A stretch of 64,000 bases of DNA, taken from contig CAJFNJ010000021.1 in assembly GCA_904394705.1 (NCBI GenBank), positions 1 to 64,000 of the forward strand, written 5' to 3'. Within the stretch, counting starts at the first letter, position 1; every line of letters starts with the position of its first letter. The notes beneath the pieces are model-generated. The model did not search any database, was not told the DNA's origin, and saw only the letters and a program-made list of their open reading frames with translations. Both the position numbers and the translations under genes were made by a program. This DNA comes from Avimicrobium caecorum (GTDB lineage Bacteria > Bacillota > Clostridia > Oscillospirales > Ruminococcaceae). Shown one piece after another: positions 7,120 to 16,371 of this stretch.

Positions 7120-9939
7120 TCAGGACAGCACATCCAGAATCGACTTGGTGAAGCTGGCTGCTGTGCGGAAGATGGTCTCCGGCTGGATCAGATCCTCATA
7201 CTCGGCGGGATTGACAATATAGCCGATCTCGGTGAGTACAGCCGGGCAATAGGTCATCTTGGTCACTACATAGTAGGACTGGAAATCGCCCCGGTTGGTG
7301 CGTCCGGTGGAAGCACTGGTGCTGGCTGCGATGTCTGCTGCCAGGGCTTCGGAATGATCGGTGAAGTAGTATACTTCCAGGCCGGTGACATTGTTTGCGT
7401 CTGCGGTGGCGTCCACACTGTTGTGATGCATGGAAATGAAGACATCCGCGTCGGCTTCCTTGGCGATCTTCATCCGGTCGAAGAGCACCAGCTTTTCCTC
7501 CTGGTCATCCAGCTGATCGGGGTAGAGGGTCAGGGTCACATCGGCGCCCAGGCCTTCCAGGATCTGTTCGGTTGCCACGGCATAGGCCATGTTGATCTCA
7601 TCTTCGGTGGGACCATAGCCGTATGCGGCACCCAGCGAACCGGGGTCATAGCCGCCGTGTCCGGGGTCAATGACAATGGAGATGCCTTCCAGCGGCTTGT
7701 CGGACGAGGCAGAGATCTGCGGCTTCTGCTTGCAGTAGAGCACCAGATCCTCGCCGTCGTAGGTGACATCGTAGCCCCAGAAGGTTACGCCGTCCTTGGG
7801 GGTCACAGTGAGCTGGACAATGCCGTCCGAGGTCATAGTGGAGGCCAGGGTGAACTTGCTGCCGTCCGCTGTGGGCAGGGCGCCGTCCTCGATGTTGTAG
7901 AGATCCAGCACCAGTTTGTTGTCGGCAAAATTGGCATGCCAGAGAGTTCCGGCAGCGCCGGGGATTACGAATTCATCGCCCTTATCCACCTTTACAGTAT
8001 CGGTTGTGCCGATGGTGGTATCAATGGAGAGATCCTTGCCTTCCAGCAGGGTGACAGTTTCCTTGCGGATCGCACCGCCCGACTGCAGGTAGAAGTGACT
8101 GGTCGAGCTCTTGGAGAGATCCACATAGTCCTGGGAGCCTTCAATCAGGGTGGTGAGGAAGTTGCCGGCATTCTCAGACGAGTCATCCACAGTGACGCCG
8201 GACATATAGTCGGTCACCTGCATGATGAGCTGGGCATTCTCACCCACAGCATACAGTTCGCCGCTGGAGGTATAGGTGGTGGTTGTGCCGCCGTATACCA
8301 GGGTGTAGGTTACATTGCCCATATTCTTGACTTCGTTGGAGTCGATGGGGGCATCGAAGATCAGATCAGCGGTGTAGGTGGCGGCGATGCCGTTCTTGGC
8401 AGTGGCTACGGCCTGCTTGAGCTGTACCTGCTGGCCCAGCACGCTGGCATAGACGGTGCTGCCGGACGGTGCCACACAGCTGATGGTGAGTTCCTCGCCC
8501 ACCCGGGCTGCCGAGATGGCAGAGGGGTACATCGATGTCTGGGTGATCCGGGAGATGGTGGAATCCCCGGTGGAGGTGGGCTCCGGACGGGTGATGGTGA
8601 TGGTGACGCTTTCATCCCCCTGGGTGAATACAAACTCATTCTCGCCGTAGGAGAGGCTTACCAGCTGTCCGTACAGACCGTTCTTGGTGGTGCGGGTCAC
8701 TTCGGAGCCGTTGAGGTAGAGAGGCTGATCGGGGTCGGAGATCACGCTGATGAAGTACTTGGCAGAGGAGGTGGTGAAGGTGTCGCTCTGCAGAGTGCTG
8801 CCGAAGCCGGGCTCAACGGTGAGCTCGTAGGGGCAGATGTCGTAATTCGAATCATACAGGGAGTTCATCAGATCCATCAGATAGTACTTGGAGCTGCGCA
8901 GGGCGGAATAGCCCTCAATGGCAGTGCCGCGGATGGAGTGACCCCGGTTCTCATAGATCTGATAGGCGGGCTCATAGGGGTCGGCATACAGTTTGCCGTC
9001 CGCGCCGCTGTCCGACGAGATCAGGTTCATGTTGTGGACTGTGATGAGGTCACAGCGTCCCTCGGTGGCGGCACTGACATCGTTCAGAAGCTGGGTATAG
9101 TCACCGCTGACGGTGGTTCCCTGCAGGTCTGCCAGCAGGAAGTCGGGGGCGTAGCCCTCTTCACTGAAGGCGTTCAGGGCATTGTTGCCGCTCTCCAGCC
9201 CCTGGGGAGTGACCTGGGTATAGACGCCGATCTTCTTGCCGGTGCCCAGCTCATCCACAGCCTGGTCAATGGCAGAGAATACCTTCGCCATGGTCTGGGG
9301 ATCGGTGCCGTCGTCATTGAGCACCAGACCCGAGATGCCATAGTTGTAGCAGAGTTCCCGGGCGATGTTGGTCAGGGTGGACATGGAGTCCTTCTTGGAG
9401 GTGTTCCAACGCAGGGCGCCATTGCCGTCCTCATAGGAGAGGGAGCTGTCATAGACTGCCGGGTGATCCTCCGAGGCAATGCCCAGGCTTTCGGCGATGT
9501 AGGTGGTATTGATGACGGCATAGACCTGGATATTCTGCTTCTTGGCAGCCCGGACAGCCTCATAGACGATGTCCCCGCCGGAGTTCTTGCCTTTTTCATC
9601 GAGCATGAGCTCACTGGTGGGCATATAGTCGGAGGTGTAGAGCGCACTGCCCTTGGCATCATGCACATCCATGAAAACGGTATTGATTCCGTTTTCCGCC
9701 GCATAGGACATGATCTGATCCAAACTCTGGGCCACTGTACCGGCATCATAGGGGGACTGGATGATCAGATCCTGCCCGGTGGCATGGATGAACAAGCCCC
9801 GGATCTCACCGTCCACTGTGACGGCGGATTCCGCGGGGGAGCTGGGTTTGCGCGGGCCGGTCATACAGCCAGTGAGGGCTGTAAGGACGATCATTGCCGC
9901 AGTCAGTGCCGCGGCCAGGCGAAACCGATGGGTCTTCAT
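7120..9939 (-). CDS. Lipoprotein: GHL10-like domain plus N-acetylmuramoyl-L-alanine amidase
   Basis: 939 aa. The signal peptide ends in a lipobox (LTALTGC, Cys24), so it should be anchored outside the membrane. Residues about 45-350 resemble the GHL10/DUF187 glycoside-hydrolase-like TIM barrel (IRGLFIHATG, MDVHDAKGSALYTSD, GLVLNDDG). A linker of beta-rich repeats follows. The C-terminal 190 residues are an Amidase_3 domain with DPGHGG (about residue 756), EDEIN, HHN (about 837) and the catalytic Glu in LTEIGY (about 903). The zinc site and catalytic Glu are therefore intact. Amidase_3 cuts between MurNAc and the peptide stem. AGGAGG lies upstream of the ATG. The gene is monocistronic and convergent with recQ. 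Confidence 0.92.
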   Translation of the reverse strand: MKTHRFRLAAALTAAMIVLTALTGCMTGPRKPSSPAESAVTVDGEIRGLFIHATGQDLIIQSPYDAGTVAQSLDQIMSYAAENGINTVFMDVHDAKGSALYTSDYMPTSELMLDEKGKNSGGDIVYEAVRAAKKQNIQVYAVINTTYIAESLGIASEDHPAVYDSSLSYEDGNGALRWNTSKKDSMSTLTNIARELCYNYGISGLVLNDDGTDPQTMAKVFSAIDQAVDELGTGKKIGVYTQVTPQGLESGNNALNAFSEEGYAPDFLLADLQGTTVSGDYTQLLNDVSAATEGRCDLITVHNMNLISSDSGADGKLYADPYEPAYQIYENRGHSIRGTAIEGYSALRSSKYYLMDLMNSLYDSNYDICPYELTVEPGFGSTLQSDTFTTSSAKYFISVISDPDQPLYLNGSEVTRTTKNGLYGQLVSLSYGENEFVFTQGDESVTITITRPEPTSTGDSTISRITQTSMYPSAISAARVGEELTISCVAPSGSTVYASVLGQQVQLKQAVATAKNGIAATYTADLIFDAPIDSNEVKNMGNVTYTLVYGGTTTTYTSSGELYAVGENAQLIMQVTDYMSGVTVDDSSENAGNFLTTLIEGSQDYVDLSKSSTSHFYLQSGGAIRKETVTLLEGKDLSIDTTIGTTDTVKVDKGDEFVIPGAAGTLWHANFADNKLVLDLYNIEDGALPTADGSKFTLASTMTSDGIVQLTVTPKDGVTFWGYDVTYDGEDLVLYCKQKPQISASSDKPLEGISIVIDPGHGGYDPGSLGAAYGYGPTEDEINMAYAVATEQILEGLGADVTLTLYPDQLDDQEEKLVLFDRMKIAKEADADVFISMHHNSVDATADANNVTGLEVYYFTDHSEALAADIAASTSASTGRTNRGDFQSYYVVTKMTYCPAVLTEIGYIVNPAEYEDLIQPETIFRTAASFTKSILDVLS

Positions 9940-10015
9940 AATGGAACCTCCTGTATTTTAGCAGTCCGGACAAAATATACCGGTCTGGTGCGATATTACT
10001 GCATTCTATATAGTA

Positions 10016-11206
10016 TCATATCATTTCACCGACTGTTTTTCCAGTGGAGAAACGGTTTTTTGTCGAAATTCCGTTCATTGCCATAGAAAGCAGGAGGATC
10101 GATCCCATCCCGATGAGGGAAAGTCCTCCAATTATGCCAGCAACTGTGGCCTGAGCCACCGGCTGGGTGTACTGCATGCCAGCCAGCAGATCTGCCAGGC
10201 ATCGCTGATAGAGCAGGCTTGCAAGGGCAGCGGCAATGCAGCCCCCGGCGAACCGGGAGAAGAAGAGCAGGCCGAAGCTCATGGGGAGCCGGCGGAAGGC
10301 AGCTGCCGCCTGACAGATCACCGAGACCCCGCCGAAGGAGAGCAGGAAGGCGGTGAGGACAAAGGCCTGTTCACCGCCCAAAGCCGAAGCGGCAATACAG
10401 CCGTCGGTCACTTCCAGCAGGCCTCGGAGCAGGGCAGTGTAGAACGCCGAGCCGCCGGATACGGGCCACAGCCGTTCCAGCGCGGTCACCAGGCGGGGGA
10501 GCAGTCCGGTCTCCCAGAGCAGGCTGCGCAGCCCGGAGAAGGTCACCACAAAGGCGCAGATCCCGATCAGGCTCTGGGCGGCGCCGGAGACGCTCTGTAC
10601 AAAGGCGGTGCCCAGGGGCAGGGGCTCCGCAGGCGGGGCAGGCTCAAAAGTCTCCTTGCCGGTGCAGATGAAGAATCCCACAATGGCGGAGGCTCCCAGA
10701 TGGGCTGCCAGCAGGCAAAGGCCCGCCTGGACCGAAGAGTAGAGCGCGGCGCCCACTGTGCTGACCACAAAGGCAGGCCCGGCATTGATGCAGAAGCAGA
10801 GCATCCGGCGTGCGGTCCGGGGCTGGATGCGTCCCTGTTCCAGCAGCTGGGCGATGGTTCTGGCCCCCACAGGGTAGCCGCCGATCATACTCATCAGCAG
10901 GGCGCTGCCGGCTTCGGGCGGCAAGTGAAAGACCCACCGGCAGACCGGTTCCAGGGGACGGGAGACCCATTCCCCCAGCCGGGTGGTGGAGAGCATCCCC
11001 GAAAAGATCAGGAAGGGGAGCAGGGAGGGGATCACCAGGGTGGCACAGGAGGCCAGACCGTCCCGGATGCCCTCGGCGGTCTGGGCCGAGTGGGTGAGCA
11101 GTCCGGCGCCGATGAGCAGTACTCCCAGGGCCCCGGCTGCCCGGAGCAGGGGTTGGAACGGTGCCGCGGAAGCCGGGCGGCAGCTTGTATTTTTGGTTGT
11201 AGGCAT
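10016..11206 (-). CDS. ylbJ: YlbJ-like sporulation integral membrane protein
   Basis: 396 aa with about eight hydrophobic segments and nucleoside-recognition (Gate) domain motifs. PSLLPFLIFSGML, SMIGGYPVGARTIAQL and CINAGPAFVVSTVG are hallmark YlbJ segments; the Gate repeat recurs in the second half (LLRGLLEVTDGC). In Bacillus ylbJ is sigma-E controlled and needed for normal heat-resistant spores. It is divergent from the sporulation pair yqfC-yqfD, 82 bp apart. No clear terminator separates it from the downstream amidase gene on the same strand, so read-through is possible. Confidence 0.88.
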   Translation of the reverse strand: MPTTKNTSCRPASAAPFQPLLRAAGALGVLLIGAGLLTHSAQTAEGIRDGLASCATLVIPSLLPFLIFSGMLSTTRLGEWVSRPLEPVCRWVFHLPPEAGSALLMSMIGGYPVGARTIAQLLEQGRIQPRTARRMLCFCINAGPAFVVSTVGAALYSSVQAGLCLLAAHLGASAIVGFFICTGKETFEPAPPAEPLPLGTAFVQSVSGAAQSLIGICAFVVTFSGLRSLLWETGLLPRLVTALERLWPVSGGSAFYTALLRGLLEVTDGCIAASALGGEQAFVLTAFLLSFGGVSVICQAAAAFRRLPMSFGLLFFSRFAGGCIAAALASLLYQRCLADLLAGMQYTQPVAQATVAGIIGGLSLIGMGSILLLSMAMNGISTKNRFSTGKTVGEMI

Positions 11207-11236
11207 ACAGAGTCCCTCCAGTCAGTTGCGTGTCAA

Positions 11237-11266
11237 GTCATTCTATTCAGCCCCGGGCCATATAAT
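11237..11266 (+). promoter_or_regulatory. Candidate sigma-E promoter for yqfCD
   Basis: GTCATTCT (11237-11244) and CATATAAT (11259-11266) are 14 bp apart. They closely match the sigma-E consensus (KMATATT and CATACAnT), and the two downstream genes are known sigma-E targets in Bacillus. Confidence 0.7.
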
Positions 11267-11288
11267 CACACGAAAGGGAGGTGATCCG

Positions 11289-11591
11289 ATGGCAGAAAAC
11301 AAGGGCCCGGGACGGCTGCACGCCTATCTTGCGTCCTATTCAGGCAGTGAGGAGCCGCTGATGCGTCTGCTGCCGGCAAGGCCGTATATTGAGCTGTCAT
11401 CCAACGCAAAGATGCTGGTGGAGGGGTGTACCGGGATTCTGGAATATGAGCGGGAGTGCATCCGGCTCACAGCTGGAAAATGGGTGCTGCGCATCACCGG
11501 CAGCGGCCTGCAGATCGGCAGCATGAAGGATCAGTGCGCTGTGATCACCGGGGTGATCGCTTCGGTGGAATATCTGAGTTCGGAGGGATAG
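11289..11591 (+). CDS. yqfC: Sporulation protein YqfC
   Basis: 100 aa. It matches the short YqfC/YabP-like family: PYIELSSNAKMLVEGCTGILEY, then CIRLTAGKWVLRITGSGLQI and VITGVIASVEYL. The frame is open far upstream, but the ATG at 11289 has a very strong AAGGGAGGTGAT Shine-Dalgarno sequence and gives the family length. It is followed 3 bp later by yqfD. In Bacillus the pair is expressed in the mother cell under sigma-E. The molecular role is unknown. Confidence 0.92.
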   Translation: MAENKGPGRLHAYLASYSGSEEPLMRLLPARPYIELSSNAKMLVEGCTGILEYERECIRLTAGKWVLRITGSGLQIGSMKDQCAVITGVIASVEYLSSEG

Positions 11592-11594
11592 CAG

Positions 11595-12776
11595 ATGAAA
11601 ATGGATCAGCTCTACCGCCGGTTCCGGGGGACTGTGCGGTTCACCGCTGAGGGCGGTCACGCGCTGCGGATGCCCGGTCTGCTCGCCGCCGACGGAATCC
11701 CGCTCTACGGAGTTACGCCCACTGATCTGGGCTTTGAGGCGGAGATCGCCGCAGAACACTACCGCAAAGCGGCAAAGGCAGCCCGCCGCACCGGAACCCG
11801 GATCCGGCTGCGGGAAAAGCATGGCATCTCCTTCTGGCTGTTCCAAAACCGGAAGCGGCGGGGACTGTTTGCAGGAATCCTGGCGGCGGTGCTGGTGATG
11901 GCATTTCTCAGCCGTTTTCTGTGGGTGGTGCGCATCGACGGCACGCTGGAGCACTACACCGAGGCCCAGCTCCGGGAACAGCTCCGGGAATACGGCCTCC
12001 GGGAGGGGACGCTGGTTTCAGAGCTGGACGCCGCCTCCATTGAGCAGTCGATGATGATTGCCAATGACGATCTGGCCTTTATAGCGGTGAACCTGCGGGG
12101 CAGCACCGCCGAGGTGATTGTCCGCCCCCGCACCCGGATCGAGGAGGAGCCGGGCACCGGCGGACAGCCCGCCAATGTGGTGTCGCTGTATGACGGGGTG
12201 GTGCGCAGCATCGAGGTGTATTCCGGCACGCCCCAGGTGAAGGTCGGGGACACGGTCTGTGCCGGGGATCTGCTCATTGGCGCCATCGTGGAGACCACCA
12301 ACGGGCGCAGTTCGGTCAAGCAGGCGTCCGGACGGGTGATGATCGAACACGAGGAGGATCTGGCAGTGGCGGTGCCGCTCACCGAGCAGATGCTCCTGCC
12401 CACCGGGGAGGTGCGCCAGGTGCGCAGTCTGGAGTTCTGCGGCCTGGAGATCCCGCTGGGCCCTGACCCGGTGGGAGAGACCCGCACCGAGACCCGGGAG
12501 CACCGGCTCACAGCCTTTGGGACGCCTCTGCCGGTGGTGCTGATTGTGCGGGAGCATTCGCTGCTGGAGGAGCAGGAGGTTACCCGCACCGAAGCCGAGG
12601 CCGAGGCGCTGGCGGAACAGCAGCTGGCAGAGCTGGAACAGACCCAGCTGGGTCAGGCTGAGGTGCTGGAACGGGTGCTCACCGGTACAGTGGACGGGAA
12701 TGTTTTCCTGCTGCGGGGCCATTATCTGGTGCTGGAAGATGCGGCATTGGAGCGCCAATTTGAAGTCAATCAATAA
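11595..12776 (+). CDS. yqfD: Stage IV sporulation protein YqfD
   Basis: 393 aa. It has a soluble N-terminal region, one membrane span at about residues 92-110 (FAGILAAVLVMAFLSRFLWVV), then a large outer domain. That domain includes VSLYDGVVRSIEVYSGTPQVKVGDTVCAGDLLI, a biotinyl/lipoyl-like motif typical of YqfD. The C-terminus has a glutamate-rich helical stretch. YqfD proteins are required for spore cortex or engulfment-stage steps. GGAGGG precedes the ATG. Together with yqfC it forms the head of the yqfCD-phoH-ybeY-era cluster. Confidence 0.93.
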   Translation: MKMDQLYRRFRGTVRFTAEGGHALRMPGLLAADGIPLYGVTPTDLGFEAEIAAEHYRKAAKAARRTGTRIRLREKHGISFWLFQNRKRRGLFAGILAAVLVMAFLSRFLWVVRIDGTLEHYTEAQLREQLREYGLREGTLVSELDAASIEQSMMIANDDLAFIAVNLRGSTAEVIVRPRTRIEEEPGTGGQPANVVSLYDGVVRSIEVYSGTPQVKVGDTVCAGDLLIGAIVETTNGRSSVKQASGRVMIEHEEDLAVAVPLTEQMLLPTGEVRQVRSLEFCGLEIPLGPDPVGETRTETREHRLTAFGTPLPVVLIVREHSLLEEQEVTRTEAEAEALAEQQLAELEQTQLGQAEVLERVLTGTVDGNVFLLRGHYLVLEDAALERQFEVNQ

Positions 12777-12793
12777 AATTGTATCGGGGTAGA

Positions 12794-12821
12794 TTGAAAT
12801 TTTGGCTATTTGTGTTATGAT
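12794..12821 (+). promoter_or_regulatory. Candidate promoter for the phoH operon
   Basis: TTGAAA (12794-12799) and TATGAT (12816-12821), 16-bp spacer. An imperfect hairpin (GAAGGCGC / GCGCTTC, then TTTTG) follows at about 12826-12856 and could attenuate the transcript. Confidence 0.5.
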
Positions 12822-12940
12822 ATAGGAGAAGGCGCAAAACCGGCGCTTCTTTTGTTGTATGGTTTTATAGCCGGGTTCGGGTGTTTCCTGTATGCGGGGA
12901 ACCGAAGAAATGATCTGAGAAAATAAAGGCAGGCTGTTTC

Positions 12941-13903
12941 ATGATAGAAAAAACAATTGATATAGACCGGATGGAACAGGCGGTTCAGCTTTTCGGCAGC
13001 TTTGATGAGAATATCAAGGAGCTGGAAAAGGAATATGGCGTCACCATTCTCAGCCGGGGCACTGACATCAAGGTCTCCGGTGACGCGGAAGGTGTCTACA
13101 ACGCCTGCAAGGCCATCGATGCACTGCTTTCGCTGGTGGAAAAAGGTGAGGTCATCAATGACCAGCGGGTGCGGTATGTGATGGATCTGGTGCGGGATGG
13201 CAGCAGCGAGCAGGTGGCAAAGATCGCCGGCGATGTGATCTGCATCACCGCCAAGGGCCGTCCGCTCAAGCCCAAGACCCTGGGCCAGAAAAAGTATGTG
13301 GAGAGCATCCGCGCAAACACGGTGACCCTGGGCATTGGTCCGGCAGGTACCGGTAAGACCTATCTGGCGGTGGCAATGGCGGTACAGGCCTTCAAGGCCC
13401 ATGAGATCAACCGCATCATTCTCACCCGTCCCGCCGTGGAAGCGGGCGAGAAGCTCGGCTTCCTGCCGGGTGACCTGCAGAACAAGGTCGATCCCTACCT
13501 GCGTCCGCTCTATGATGCGCTGTTTGATATGCTGGGAGCTGAAACCTTCCAGAAGTACCAGGAGAAGGGGAACATTGAAGTGGCGCCGCTGGCCTATATG
13601 CGCGGACGCACCCTGGATGACTCCTTCATCATTCTGGATGAGGCACAGAACACCACGCCGGAGCAGATGAAGATGTTCCTCACCCGTCTGGGCTTCAATT
13701 CCAAGGCGGTCATCACCGGCGACATCACCCAGATCGACCTGCCCGATTCCAAGAAGTCGGGTCTGATCGAGGCACAGCGGGTGCTGCGGGAAGTGGAGGA
13801 CATCGCCATTGTCACCTTCACAGAGAAGGACGTGGTGCGTCACAAGATTGTCCAGGACATCATCAAAGCCTACGAGCGCTATTACAATAAAAACAAGCGG
13901 TAA
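12941..13903 (+). CDS. phoH: PhoH family ATPase
   Basis: 320 aa. An N-terminal KH-like or small domain leads into the PhoH ATPase core. This has Walker A GIGPAGTGKTYLAVAMAV, the TRPAVEAGEKLGFLPGDLQNKVDPYLRPLYDAL segment, and Walker B SFIILDEAQNTTPEQMKMFLTRLGF with TGDITQIDLP. It is cytoplasmic and thought to act on RNA. Gene neighbourhood with ybeY and era supports a role in ribosome or rRNA maturation. The next gene follows after 42 bp. Confidence 0.95.
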   Translation: MIEKTIDIDRMEQAVQLFGSFDENIKELEKEYGVTILSRGTDIKVSGDAEGVYNACKAIDALLSLVEKGEVINDQRVRYVMDLVRDGSSEQVAKIAGDVICITAKGRPLKPKTLGQKKYVESIRANTVTLGIGPAGTGKTYLAVAMAVQAFKAHEINRIILTRPAVEAGEKLGFLPGDLQNKVDPYLRPLYDALFDMLGAETFQKYQEKGNIEVAPLAYMRGRTLDDSFIILDEAQNTTPEQMKMFLTRLGFNSKAVITGDITQIDLPDSKKSGLIEAQRVLREVEDIAIVTFTEKDVVRHKIVQDIIKAYERYYNKNKR

Positions 13904-13945
13904 ACTGCCGCCTGTGTGGTCAAACGAAAAAGAGGTTCAAATACA

Positions 13946-14449
13946 ATGGGAGTTGTAAAAGTATATATCACCAATCAGCAGAAGGCCGTCAAGATCCCGT
14001 CCGGACTGCGGCTCCTGATCCGCAAGTGCTGCCATGCCGTGCTGGAGATGGAGAACTTCGGCAAGCCGGCAGAGGTCAGCGTCACCTTTGTGGACAACAA
14101 GGAGATCCAGACCCTGAACCGGGAGTACCGGCAGAAGGATGCCCCCACCGATGTGCTGTCCTTCCCCATGGGTGAAAACGGCGAATATGATCTCAACGAG
14201 GATACCGGCGCCTATATTTTGGGCGATGTGGTGATCTCGATGGAAAAGGCTGTGGAGCAGGCAGAGATGTATGGACATTCCCTGAGCCGGGAAGTGGGCT
14301 TCCTCACCGTTCATTCCATGCTGCATCTGCTGGGATATGACCATGAGAACGGCGGCATTGAAGCTGTAATCATGCGGGAAAAGGAAGAGACTGTGCTCAG
14401 CCGGCTGGGACTGTCCCGGGATGCCAGCTATGTGCCGGAGCAGCAGTAA
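13946..14449 (+). CDS. ybeY: rRNA maturation endoribonuclease YbeY
   Basis: 167 aa from the ATG at 13946 (AAGAGG upstream). The frame extends to a GTG at 13916, but that adds a basic leader not typical of the family. The zinc motif H-x3-H-x5-H is present as HSMLHLLGYDH, and the TLNREYRQKDAPTDVLSFP strand is diagnostic. YbeY is a metal-dependent RNase needed for 16S 3'-end maturation and ribosome quality control. It lies between phoH and era, its usual partners. Confidence 0.96.
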   Translation: MGVVKVYITNQQKAVKIPSGLRLLIRKCCHAVLEMENFGKPAEVSVTFVDNKEIQTLNREYRQKDAPTDVLSFPMGENGEYDLNEDTGAYILGDVVISMEKAVEQAEMYGHSLSREVGFLTVHSMLHLLGYDHENGGIEAVIMREKEETVLSRLGLSRDASYVPEQQ

Positions 14450-14467
14450 GGAAAAAGCGAGGGAATT

Positions 14468-15352
14468 ATGCAGACAAAAAGCGGATTTATCGCCATTGTG
14501 GGCCGTCCGAATGTGGGCAAATCCAGCCTGATGAACGCGCTGGTGGGCGAGAAGATCGCCATCGTATCGGATAAGCCCCAGACTACCCGCAACCGGATCA
14601 CCGGTGTCCTCACCCGTGGGGAGACCCAGCTGGTGTTCCTGGATACACCGGGTGTCCACAAATCCCGTACCAAGCTGGGCGACTACATGAATCGTCAGGT
14701 CACCAGTTCGGTGGCGGATGTGGATCTGATCGTCTTTGTCACCGAGGCCAACCGTCCTCTCAATGAGGCGGAGAAGAAGCTCATTGCTTCCTTTCGGGGA
14801 ATGCCGGCGGTGGCAGTGCTCAACAAGATCGACCTGCTGGACGCCCCGGAGGAGATGCTCCGGAAGATCGCCGAGGTAGCGGGCACCTATGAGTTTGATG
14901 AGATCGTGCCGGTATCGGTGCTGAAAAATGACGGTCTGGATGGACTTCTGGAGATTCTGCTGCGGTATGCCGAAGAGGGACCGCACTTCTTCGAGGACGA
15001 CGCCATGACCGATCAGCCTGAGCGGGTGATTGTGGCTGAGATCATCCGGGAGAAGATCCTGCGCAACATGCGGGACGAGATTCCCCACGGCACCGCTGTA
15101 ACCATCGAGCGGATGCAGGACCGGGGCCGGATCATCGATATTGACGCGGTGATCTACTGCGAGCGGGAAACCCACAAGGGAATGCTCATCGGCAAGAAGG
15201 GCGAGATGCTCAAGCGCATCGGCACCCAGGCCCGGGAAGATGCCGAGCGGTTCCTGGGCGCCAAGATCAACCTCCAGTGCTGGGTGAAGGTCAAGGAGGA
15301 CTGGCGCAATCGGGAAGGTCTGATTAAAAACTTCGGCTATGTGGATGAATAA
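14468..15352 (+). CDS. era: GTPase Era
   Basis: 294 aa. The GTPase domain has G1 GRPNVGKSSL, G3 DTPGVH and G4 NKID. The C-terminal KH domain contains the GKKGEMLKRIG loop, for binding the 16S rRNA 3' end. Era is needed for 30S assembly. GAGGGA lies before the ATG, 18 bp after ybeY. Confidence 0.97.
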   Translation: MQTKSGFIAIVGRPNVGKSSLMNALVGEKIAIVSDKPQTTRNRITGVLTRGETQLVFLDTPGVHKSRTKLGDYMNRQVTSSVADVDLIVFVTEANRPLNEAEKKLIASFRGMPAVAVLNKIDLLDAPEEMLRKIAEVAGTYEFDEIVPVSVLKNDGLDGLLEILLRYAEEGPHFFEDDAMTDQPERVIVAEIIREKILRNMRDEIPHGTAVTIERMQDRGRIIDIDAVIYCERETHKGMLIGKKGEMLKRIGTQAREDAERFLGAKINLQCWVKVKEDWRNREGLIKNFGYVDE

Positions 15353-15442
15353 ACCAGGGCTCGCCTGAATTTTCCGGCTATATCGGAAGGCGTTTCTGCC
15401 AAACTGAATCTGTAAGATCAATTTGGCCGGAGGCGAAATAAG

Positions 15443-15631
15443 ATGGATGAGCTGACAGCATGGAAACGGTTTGCTGAAACCGGACGGGTGGAGGATTATC
15501 TCCGGTATGCCCGGCAGATGCACGCCGGGCCGGCAGCAGAATCGGCTGCGGCGGCGATGTCCGTTTCTCAGGAGACAGATCAGTATGCAGATCACCACAA
15601 CGGGGATCGTGCTTCGGGAACGGGAACATGA
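15443..15631 (+). CDS. YqzL-like small protein
   Basis: 62 aa. The N-terminal half has the WKRFAETGRVEDYLRYAR pattern. This resembles the tiny YqzL proteins found between era/cdd and recO in Firmicutes, which carry a W-x2-F-x2-TG-x4-YL core. GGAGGCG precedes the ATG. Its last 47 bp overlap the start of recO, so the tail is probably constrained by recO. The function is unknown; position and core motif are the only support. Confidence 0.65.
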   Translation: MDELTAWKRFAETGRVEDYLRYARQMHAGPAAESAAAAMSVSQETDQYADHHNGDRASGTGT

Positions 15632-16340
15632 TGATGACCGTATTCTCACGATCCTGACAGCGGACCGCGGTGTCATCACCGCCTATGCGAGAGGAGCGAA
15701 AAAGCTCCGGGGACGGCTTCTGTCCGGAACCGAGCTGCTTTGCTGCTCTCGTTTTGTGCTGTTCCAGTATCGGGACCGCTATCAGGTGGATTCGGCGGAA
15801 ACCGAGCAGAATTTCTTCGGCCTGCGCAGCGATGTGGAAAAGCTGTCACTGGCAGTGTACCTGGCACAGCTCTGTGCCCAGGTGGCGCCGGCAGAGGAGG
15901 AGGCCGGGGAATTCCTGCGGCTGATCCTCAACAGCCTCTACCTGCTGGAGAAGGACAAGCGCCCCCAGCGGCTGGTGAAGGCCGTGTTTGAACTGCGGCT
16001 GCTTGCCATGGCGGGCTATATGCCCGATCTGGTGGGCTGCAAGGTCTGCGGCTGCTATGAGGCGGAGAGTATGTATTTCCTGCCTCTCACCGGCGACCTC
16101 ATGTGCGGGGACTGCCTGGGGGATGCCCCGCCGGATGAGATGGTACGCCTGCGCCTGAGCCCCGGCGTACTGGCTGCCATGCGCCATATCCTCTATTCGG
16201 AGGCTGGCAAGGTGTTTAACTTTACACTATCGGAGGAGGAGCTGCGGTACCTCGGGGACATCTGCGAGTACTACGCGATCGTCCAGCTGGATACCCGGCT
16301 CAGCTCCCTGGATTTTTACAAATCGCTCCTGCTCTCATAG
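15585..16340 (+). CDS. recO: DNA repair protein RecO
   Basis: 251 aa from the ATG at 15585, with AGGAGA upstream. The frame is open further 5' but loses homology. An N-terminal OB fold (ITTTGIVLREREHDDDRILTILTADRGVITAYARGAKK) is followed by a helical domain. The zinc-binding segment is CKVCGCYE ... CGDCLG. RecO loads RecA with RecR and anneals SSB-coated strands. It overlaps the YqzL-like gene. Confidence 0.94.
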   Translation: MQITTTGIVLREREHDDDRILTILTADRGVITAYARGAKKLRGRLLSGTELLCCSRFVLFQYRDRYQVDSAETEQNFFGLRSDVEKLSLAVYLAQLCAQVAPAEEEAGEFLRLILNSLYLLEKDKRPQRLVKAVFELRLLAMAGYMPDLVGCKVCGCYEAESMYFLPLTGDLMCGDCLGDAPPDEMVRLRLSPGVLAAMRHILYSEAGKVFNFTLSEEELRYLGDICEYYAIVQLDTRLSSLDFYKSLLLS

Positions 16341-16371
16341 GCAGGGATTTTCTTAGGAAAGGAGTTTTTCT

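Noticed and set aside
7012..10086. Very long open frame (over 1000 codons) antisense to the lipoprotein amidase
   Set aside because: It lacks a ribosome-binding site and any recognisable domain. It is a by-product of GC-rich codon bias, while the opposite strand has a complete signal peptide and catalytic motifs.
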